Source: Eubacterium sp.
Lineage (GTDB): Bacteria > Bacillota > Clostridia > Lachnospirales > Lachnospiraceae
Length of the DNA: 12,041 bases
Reading direction: 5' to 3'
Assembly: GCA_022776205.1 (NCBI GenBank)
Contig: JALFIK010000109.1
Coordinates: 1-12,041 of the forward strand
Below are positions 6,523 to 12,041 of the stretch, in pieces. Position 1 is the first letter of the stretch. Every line of letters begins with the position of its first letter. The notes beneath the pieces were generated by a model. That model searched no databases, was not told where the DNA came from, and saw only the letters and a list, made by a program, of their open reading frames with translations. Made by a program: the position numbers and the translations under genes.

Positions 6523-7278
6523 TTATTTCTTTCTGAATGTGATAATCATTTTGTCATCTGTATATAAATGCATATCAATAATTCCCTTTTTCTTTTCTTT
6601 CTCAAGAGCTTTTATCACCGACGGAATTTTCGACATTTTTCCCTCCAGATAAGATGGAGAGCCAAGATATATTTTATAATCAGGGGTAGTCAGCGTGATG
6701 TCATTTTCTCCTCTGAAATGTATCTCAGAAACAGAAAGTTTGTAAGTGGCAATCTTTTTGGTAATCTCCACAATCGTATTAAAATAGTTCCCCTTTACAG
6801 GGATTTTTTTCTCCAGTTCCATTGTATCAAATTTTACTCCGGTCACCACCGGCACTTTGTCAAACAGGGTATTGCGACTTTCCATGGCGATACCTTTTTC
6901 ATTAAAATATACATACTGATTCATATATTTGAATACGCCGGCACGAAGTTTCTCTTTCACCTGGACTTTAAGCACATGACTGTCTTCGTAGCCCATGGAT
7001 ACACTCTCAATAAGTGGCAGGTATGTCTGTCCAAACAGCTGATTCTGAGCAATCATCAGGAGAGTGTTGCCCACATAGCCAACCTCCTTCATTGCATCGA
7101 GTATTTCCGTATCTGTATAGGTGCTGTTTCCCTTTATTTCAATATCACGGATTCTAAAATCAACGGCAAGGAAATAACCACCCAGGCCGATAATTACAAC
7201 GAAAAAAACCACTATGTATAACAGCCTTATTTTTTTTGCTCTTCTGTTTTTTACAAGTTTCAGATTTCTTCCTTCCAT
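6523..7278 (-). CDS. ftsQ: Cell division protein FtsQ/DivIB
   Basis: A 251-residue bitopic divisome protein. A short basic cytoplasmic tail (residues 1-18, NRRAKKIR) precedes one transmembrane segment (about 19-38) and an extracellular part that begins with a POTRA-like domain (about 41-109, starting FRIRDIEIKGNSTYTDTEI), followed by the beta domain. DivIB/FtsQ stabilises the FtsL-DivIC pair and helps activate septal peptidoglycan synthesis by FtsW and its partner penicillin-binding protein. Length and topology fit DivIB, and the position between ftsW and ftsZ supports the call, since sequence conservation in this family is low. Its ATG overlaps the ftsW stop by one base (TGATG), with AGGAAGAG upstream, suggesting translational coupling. 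Confidence 0.88.
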   Translation of the reverse strand: MEGRNLKLVKNRRAKKIRLLYIVVFFVVIIGLGGYFLAVDFRIRDIEIKGNSTYTDTEILDAMKEVGYVGNTLLMIAQNQLFGQTYLPLIESVSMGYEDSHVLKVQVKEKLRAGVFKYMNQYVYFNEKGIAMESRNTLFDKVPVVTGVKFDTMELEKKIPVKGNYFNTIVEITKKIATYKLSVSEIHFRGENDITLTTPDYKIYLGSPSYLEGKMSKIPSVIKALEKEKKKGIIDMHLYTDDKMIITFRKK

Positions 7279-8435
7279 CAGCTCTTCCTCTTACTATACC
7301 TCGATACCGAAAGCACCAGCCCCATTTCTATGAGTAAAAAAACAAGAGAGCTGCCTCCGTAACTGATAAACGGAAGAGGTATCCCCGTATTCGGTATCGT
7401 GTTCGTCGCAACAGCGATATTGATAAATACCTGGATGCCGATATGTGCCATTACCCCGACAACAATCATGGATCCATACAGGTCCGGTGCTCCTGCAATT
7501 ACTTTCATAAAACGCCAGAGCAGTGCAAAGAACAGGGCGATAACACAGATTGCACCGAAAAGGCCAAGTTCTTCACAGATGACAGAGAAAATCATGTCAT
7601 TATTTGCCTCCGGTAAAAAACCAAGCTTTTGCATGCTCTGTCCCAGTCCCTTGCCAAACAGGCCTCCCGACCCGATGGCATACAGTCCCTGCATCGTCTG
7701 TTCCCCTTTCGGAGAAGATGCCGGATCGAGCCACACTTTAAACCGGGTCACCCGGTATCCCTGGGTAAGAATCAGCGCCCCGGCGCCCGCAAGCCCGGCA
7801 AGAATAAATCCGACAAATGGTTTGTAAAGCGGGCTGGCAACAAAAAGCATAATAAAAGTAATCGCCAAAAGGATGATACATGTGCTTAAATTTTCGATTC
7901 CGACGATCGCGACAATTACCAAGGACATTAAGAAAGGTTTGATTAACCCTTTCCAGTTTCGCATTTCTCTGGCATGTTTACTGATATAAGCTGCAAGGAA
8001 AAGGGTCAGAGTCATTTTTGCCACTTCTGAAGGCTGGAATCGGATCGGACCGATGGAAAGCCATCTCCTGGATCCATGGCTCAGAGCGCCAAATACAAAA
8101 GTGAAAAGCAGGACGGCAATGGTTCCGAAATAAATGGCTGGAGTAAACCATTTTTTCTTTTTCCAGAAATGATAATCGATCCTTGTCATTCCAAGCATAC
8201 AAAGGATACCAAGCACTGCAAAAACAGCTTGTTTTTTCAGCCAATAAGCAGTATCTGAGTAAAGAAGACCTGCTTTATACGAGCTGGTAGAATATAAAAT
8301 TACCAGACCAAATCCCACAAGAAAGAGCACAAGAAACAATATGGAGTAATCCATGACATGCGGATGCATTTTTTCTCCCTTAATTTTTTCAGAACGGTTC
8401 GCCACTTTCTTCTTTCCTGCCGCATGATAAGCCAT
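7278..8435 (-). CDS. ftsW: SEDS-family peptidoglycan glycosyltransferase FtsW (SpoVE-like)
   Basis: A 385-residue polytopic membrane protein of the SEDS family, which polymerises lipid II into glycan strands with a cognate class B penicillin-binding protein. After a basic cytoplasmic tail (1-28), hydrophobic helices run to the end. Key motifs: GSRRWLSIGPIRFQPSE (121-137), KGEQTMQGLYAIGSGGLFGKGLGQS (start near 243, split by charge), PEANND (275-280) with Asp280 aligning with the catalytic Asp of RodA/FtsW, and NTGIPLPFISYGGSS (349-363). The usual PDLGT-type motif reads ENLST (181-185). The ATG at 8435 has AAGGGG at a good distance inside the end of murD, 5 bases away. Whether it serves vegetative division (FtsW), sporulation (SpoVE) or both cannot be told from sequence; no murG or murB follows it as in B. 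subtilis. Confidence 0.93.
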   Translation of the reverse strand: MAYHAAGKKKVANRSEKIKGEKMHPHVMDYSILFLVLFLVGFGLVILYSTSSYKAGLLYSDTAYWLKKQAVFAVLGILCMLGMTRIDYHFWKKKKWFTPAIYFGTIAVLLFTFVFGALSHGSRRWLSIGPIRFQPSEVAKMTLTLFLAAYISKHAREMRNWKGLIKPFLMSLVIVAIVGIENLSTCIILLAITFIMLFVASPLYKPFVGFILAGLAGAGALILTQGYRVTRFKVWLDPASSPKGEQTMQGLYAIGSGGLFGKGLGQSMQKLGFLPEANNDMIFSVICEELGLFGAICVIALFFALLWRFMKVIAGAPDLYGSMIVVGVMAHIGIQVFINIAVATNTIPNTGIPLPFISYGGSSLVFLLIEMGLVLSVSRYSKRKS

Positions 8436-8440
8436 TCACA

Positions 8441-9802
8441 TCACCCCTTGAATTTTCGAACAATTTCCTTGAATACCTGTCCTCTTACTTCATAATTTTT
8501 AAACATGCCCCAGCTTGCACAGGCCGGTGACAATAATACCGCATCTCCCGGTCTGGCTTTTTCCCGGGCGATATCCATCGCCTCTTCCAGTGTCTGTGCA
8601 AATATCACATTATGAAATCCGTGGGCTTTAGCCGTGTCTGCAATTGCCTGGGCAGTTGCCCCCATAACAATCAGATACTTTACTTTACCATTAAATGAAT
8701 CAATCCATTCATCATAAGTGGACTTCTTATCATAACCTCCGCCCAGAAGAATCGTAGGCTTTGTCATGGCAGAAACTCCCTTGATGGCCGCATCCGGATT
8801 CGTTCCCTTTGAGTCGTTATAATAATCTACGCCATCCACAGTATCTACATACTCAATCCGGTGTTCCACCGCAGTAAAATTCATAACGGCAGACCGAATC
8901 TGCTCTACCGGTACCCCCATATAATATGCTATGCCGATGGCTGCGAGAATATTTTCATGATTATGGGAACCAAGGAGCTTAATCTCTCCGGTTGTACATA
9001 CCGGAAATTCTCTTCCATCTTCCCGAATCACAAAAGTATCATTTTTCAGAACGATTCCCTCTGCCAGATCTGTAAGCCTGCTGAACATTACCGGACGGGC
9101 AGGTGTTTTCTTTGCCATCTCCTTCGTGATCGGATCGTCGTAATTGAGGACAATCACCTGATCTTTCCTCTGTTTTTTTGAGATAGAAAGTTTTGTATCG
9201 GCATAGACTTCCATCGTACCATGTCTGTCTAAATGATCCGGTGTCACATTAAGAACAGCACTGACCTGCGGACAGAAATTTGTCGTTGTTTCCAGCTGGA
9301 AACTGCTGATCTCCGCTGCAATCACACTGTCCTCTTCTGTGTCAAGTGCCACAGAAGTAAAAGGAATTCCAATATTTCCCACAACAAAAACAGAACGGTA
9401 ATACTCTTTTAAAATACTCCCCACCAGAGCAGTTGTCGTCGTTTTTCCATTGGTTCCGGTAATTGCTGCAATTCTCCCTTTAGCAAAATGACTGGCAAGC
9501 TCAATCTCTCCCCAGACCGGCTTTTTTCTTTCATAAAAGGCCTTCGCTACCGGTTTGTGCACAGAAATTCCCGGGCTCAAGATCAGTAAGTCATATTGAT
9601 CTGCTGTCTCTTCATGAAACTCTCCAAGGAGAAATGAAAGTTGTGTTCCTTCCGGCATTTTAGCAAGAACCGCCTTCCGGTCGAGGTCTTCCTTTCCATC
9701 ATAAATTGTAGAGGGGATTCCCGCCTTTCCAAGGAGTGCCGCTGCTCCGATTCCGCTGATGCCGGCACCGGCAATCAGTATCCTTTTTTCTTTTAAATTC
9801 AT
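8441..9802 (-). CDS. murD: UDP-N-acetylmuramoyl-L-alanine--D-glutamate ligase MurD
   Basis: A 453-residue cytoplasmic Mur ligase that adds D-glutamate to UDP-MurNAc-L-alanine using ATP. Three domains can be followed: the N-terminal UDP-binding fold (GAGISGIGAA, 12-21; SPGIS, 76-80), the central ATPase with P-loop GTNGKTT (116-122), AEISSFQLE (163-171) and NVTPDHLDRHG (185-195), and the C-terminal domain with HNHENILAA (280-288), HRIEYV, YYNDSKGTNPDA (327-338), GGGYDK (354-359) and LSPACASWGMFKNYEVRG (424-441). Length is typical. The start at 9802 has GGAGG at a 5-base spacing; an in-frame ATG at 9820 adds six residues without family support. It is 43 bases behind mraY and 5 bases before ftsW, as in the usual dcw order. 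Confidence 0.98.
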   Translation of the reverse strand: MNLKEKRILIAGAGISGIGAAALLGKAGIPSTIYDGKEDLDRKAVLAKMPEGTQLSFLLGEFHEETADQYDLLILSPGISVHKPVAKAFYERKKPVWGEIELASHFAKGRIAAITGTNGKTTTTALVGSILKEYYRSVFVVGNIGIPFTSVALDTEEDSVIAAEISSFQLETTTNFCPQVSAVLNVTPDHLDRHGTMEVYADTKLSISKKQRKDQVIVLNYDDPITKEMAKKTPARPVMFSRLTDLAEGIVLKNDTFVIREDGREFPVCTTGEIKLLGSHNHENILAAIGIAYYMGVPVEQIRSAVMNFTAVEHRIEYVDTVDGVDYYNDSKGTNPDAAIKGVSAMTKPTILLGGGYDKKSTYDEWIDSFNGKVKYLIVMGATAQAIADTAKAHGFHNVIFAQTLEEAMDIAREKARPGDAVLLSPACASWGMFKNYEVRGQVFKEIVRKFKG

Positions 9803-9845
9803 AGTTACCTCCAGTATCATACCATGTATCTTATACTTATATTAA

Positions 9846-10799
9846 TTAATAAGCCAGCATACCAATCAGACACAATACAGCTGTCACAATGGAAAAGATG
9901 GAAACCACTTTCGTTTCCGGCCATCCGGACAGTTCAAAATGATGATGTATCGGCGCCATCTTAAAAATACGCTTTTTCGTTTTCTTATAATATGCCACCT
10001 GAATAATGACCGATAGTACTTCAATAAAATAAATAAATGCAACGATTGGAATGAACAGCGGAATCTGAAGTAAATATGCAGTTGACACAACAAATCCACC
10101 CAGGGCAAGTGAACCGGTATCCCCCATAAACACTTTTGCCGGATGGGTATTAAAACATAAAAATCCAAGCAGGGCGCCAATCACCGCACAAATTACCGGA
10201 TGGAGACCGGATTTCGTTCCCACTGCAATTACTGTCAGAAAAACTGCGATCAATGTGGTCACACTCGCCGCAAGACCATCCAGCCCATCGGTAAAGTTTG
10301 CACCATTCACCGTACCAAGCACAACTACAAAAAGCACCGGTATATACATGAAACCAAGATCAAGCATTTTCCCGCCGGAAAACGGGATGAGCACTCCGGT
10401 TCCAAGTCCTGAATAATTCACCATATAATACGCAAAAACTGCAGTAACCAGAATCTGCCCGAACATCTTCTGGGCAGGTGTCAGTCCGAGATTTCTCTTC
10501 ATGACAACCTTAATATAATCATCGAGAAATCCAATCAGGCCAAAGCCAAAGGTCACAAACAAAATCGGCAGAATCCTACGGTGATCCGGAATAAAAAATG
10601 CAGATCCTGCGAGAATTCCGGTCAGAAACAGTACCCCGCCCATGGTAGGCGTTCCCGATTTCTTCAGATGGGATTCCGGACCTTCCTCCCGGATAAACTG
10701 GCCAAATTTTAACTTATGTAAAAAGTTAATCAGGCCGGGTCCAAGTATCAATGTAATAAAAAATGCAATTAATGCGGGGATTGCAATTGAATGATCCAT
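9846..10799 (-). CDS. mraY: Phospho-N-acetylmuramoyl-pentapeptide-transferase MraY
   Basis: A 317-residue polytopic membrane enzyme that transfers phospho-MurNAc-pentapeptide from UDP to undecaprenyl phosphate, making lipid I. Family motifs: GTPTMGG (49-55), LDDYIKV (92-98) with the Asp93/Asp94 pair, NLGLTPAQKMFGQ (103-115), NGANFTDGLDGLA (165-177), GDTGSLALGG (226-235) and MAPIHHHFELSGWPE (281-295) with the triple His. About ten hydrophobic segments are visible and the length is typical. The ATG at 10799 is preceded by GGAGG at about 10 bases, a slightly long spacing. It lies 65 bases behind the penicillin-binding protein gene; murE and murF, often found here, are absent. Confidence 0.97.
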   Translation of the reverse strand: MDHSIAIPALIAFFITLILGPGLINFLHKLKFGQFIREEGPESHLKKSGTPTMGGVLFLTGILAGSAFFIPDHRRILPILFVTFGFGLIGFLDDYIKVVMKRNLGLTPAQKMFGQILVTAVFAYYMVNYSGLGTGVLIPFSGGKMLDLGFMYIPVLFVVVLGTVNGANFTDGLDGLAASVTTLIAVFLTVIAVGTKSGLHPVICAVIGALLGFLCFNTHPAKVFMGDTGSLALGGFVVSTAYLLQIPLFIPIVAFIYFIEVLSVIIQVAYYKKTKKRIFKMAPIHHHFELSGWPETKVVSIFSIVTAVLCLIGMLAY

Positions 10800-10864
10800 A
10801 ATCTGTTAACCTCCATTTTATCTCTTTGTAATTTCAGACATTCTAACACAGTATAATCCTCTTT

Positions 10865-12041
10865 TCACATATTATCAAGACAGGGAAGAACATTTTGAAA
10901 AATTTCTGCCATGACCGGTGCCGCAATCACACCGCCGTAATAGACTCCGACCGGTTCATCAATAAGGATCAGTCCCAGAATCTGCGGATGATCCGCCGGA
11001 GCAAATCCAATAAAAGAAGAGATATATTTTCCATTTCTTCGCGGTAGCTTTTCACTGGTTGCCGTCTTCCCGCCAACCCGGTAGCCCTCTACCTGCCCTT
11101 TTTTCCCCGTGCCTTCTGCAACTACCGCCTCAAGAAGTTCCCGCAGTGTTTTTGAAGTTTCTGTGGAAACAGCTCCCTTTTTTGTCCTAAAATTATATTC
11201 CGTATACTCTTTTGTTACAGAATTTCTCTTTTCCAGAGCAAAATGGGGTGTAATGAGCGTTCCCCCATTGATTGCAGCACTTACAGCCCGCATAAGCTGG
11301 AGAGGTGTAATCTGTATGGACTGTCCAAAGGACATAGTCGCCAGCTCCACGGCACCAATTTTATCGAGTTTATGCATAATTGAACCGGCCTCTCCAGGAA
11401 GATCCACCCCTGTTTTTTCATACAAACCCATTTTGCGATAATATTTCAACATATCTGCTGCACCGACCCGGGCACCGATTTCCATAAAAACAGGATTACA
11501 GGAATTCATAAATCCCTGACGAAAAGTTTCCGACCCATGACCGTTTGTCTTATGACAACGTATTTTCCGGTCCTCCACAATTTTAAATCCCGGACAGTAA
11601 AAAGAATCCGTAAGACTCACCTTTTTTTCTTCCAGCGCGGCTGTTGCCGTCACAATCTTAAAGGCCGAACCCGGTTCATAAGAATCACTGATCACAGGAT
11701 TTCTCCACATATTATTCAATTTATCATTCTGTGTTTTCCCCTCGTTTTCATATTCCTTTTCCAGTTTAAACGGCTGATTAAGATCATATTCCGGAAGGCT
11801 GACCAGTGCATAAATTTCACCGTTCTGCGGATTCATTAAAATCACGGATACCCTTTTTGCTTTTTTCGCCTTTTTTACCTTCCACGCTGCCTGCCTGGCA
11901 AAACACTGCATATTGTAATCAAGAGAAGTGATCAGGTCATTACCCTGAACCGGCTCCACTCTTTCTTCCGGTAAATCTTCTCTCTCCACCCCCTGGAAAT
12001 CCGTAAAGGTAAGTATCTTTCCGTCTGTTCCTCTAAGAATC
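10865..12041 (-). CDS. Class B penicillin-binding protein (PBP2/FtsI/SpoVD family), C-terminal part
   Basis: The gene runs off the right edge: the frame is open to 12040, giving 391 visible residues; a GTG at 11989 is internal, since ILRGTDGKILTF upstream of it is typical of the family. The visible part is the transpeptidase domain, which cross-links septal or spore-cortex peptidoglycan outside the membrane. Active-site motifs, counted from that internal GTG: SAFK with nucleophile Ser108 (11666-11668), SCN (163-165), and the third motif KTAT (308-311) where KTGT is usual. RDxFxxGF-type FRQGFMNSCNPVF and DLPGEAG are also seen. The protein ends at APVMAEIFQNVLPCLDNM without PASTA domains, unlike B. 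subtilis SpoVD. Its place directly before mraY suggests partnership with FtsW. Vegetative or sporulation use cannot be decided. Confidence 0.92.
   Translation of the reverse strand, partial: ILRGTDGKILTFTDFQGVEREDLPEERVEPVQGNDLITSLDYNMQCFARQAAWKVKKAKKAKRVSVILMNPQNGEIYALVSLPEYDLNQPFKLEKEYENEGKTQNDKLNNMWRNPVISDSYEPGSAFKIVTATAALEEKKVSLTDSFYCPGFKIVEDRKIRCHKTNGHGSETFRQGFMNSCNPVFMEIGARVGAADMLKYYRKMGLYEKTGVDLPGEAGSIMHKLDKIGAVELATMSFGQSIQITPLQLMRAVSAAINGGTLITPHFALEKRNSVTKEYTEYNFRTKKGAVSTETSKTLRELLEAVVAEGTGKKGQVEGYRVGGKTATSEKLPRRNGKYISSFIGFAPADHPQILGLILIDEPVGVYYGGVIAAPVMAEIFQNVLPCLDNM

Noticed and set aside
6568..7221. Plus-strand open frame (217 codons) opposite ftsQ
   Set aside because: Composition rich in Phe, His and Ile from the antisense of a Lys/Glu-rich gene; no start signal or family resemblance.
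1..12041. Mobile elements, CRISPR arrays, tRNA or rRNA genes, or a novel defence-type system
   Set aside because: No transposase or integrase motifs, spaced direct repeats, or cloverleaf or rRNA sequence were seen by eye; all sizeable genes belong to known division, cell-wall, sporulation or transport families.

Overview
The window looks like chromosomal core DNA from a low-to-moderate GC, endospore-forming Clostridia, most probably Lachnospiraceae. The reasons are the spoIIGA-sigE and sigG sporulation genes beside ftsZ, strong AGGAGG-type ribosome binding sites, and the protein character of FtsZ, FtsW and SpoIIGA. The family placement is inference; no search was run.

Most of the window is read on the minus strand. 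From the right edge leftwards it holds a division and cell-wall (dcw) cluster: the C-terminal part of a class B penicillin-binding protein (cut by the window end), mraY, murD, ftsW, ftsQ/divIB and ftsZ. These genes make lipid I and its precursor, polymerise and cross-link septal peptidoglycan, and build the Z ring. Genes are packed tightly (ftsW and ftsQ overlap by one base; murD and ftsW are 5 bases apart). ftsZ has its own promoter-like sequence, a TTG start, and a strong intrinsic terminator behind it.

Next, still on the minus strand, is spoIIGA-sigE, encoding the membrane protease and the pro-sigma factor that switch on the mother-cell programme after asymmetric division. The ftsZ terminator stem carries two Spo0A-box-like heptamers, one placed 22 bp upstream of a perfect TATAAT in front of spoIIGA. 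This resembles the Spo0A-activated spoIIG promoter of Bacillus subtilis.

sigG, the late forespore sigma factor, lies on the plus strand, convergent with sigE (22 bases between stop codons) and divergent from cinA. This differs from the tandem spoIIGA-sigE-sigG order of B. subtilis. A TGAATA-N18-CATGCTT element upstream fits a forespore (SigF/SigG) promoter.

The left part, minus strand, holds a cinA-like gene lacking the usual C-terminal amidase domain, the Na+/serine-threonine symporter gene sstT ending in a clear terminator, and the first 73 codons of a potA-like ABC transporter ATPase cut by the window start.

No mobile element, CRISPR array, tRNA or rRNA was seen, and no gene-free stretch exceeds about 200 bases. 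I find no undescribed multi-gene system. The points of interest are local: the inverted sigG, the short CinA, the terminator/promoter overlap, and a KTA in place of KTG in the penicillin-binding protein.
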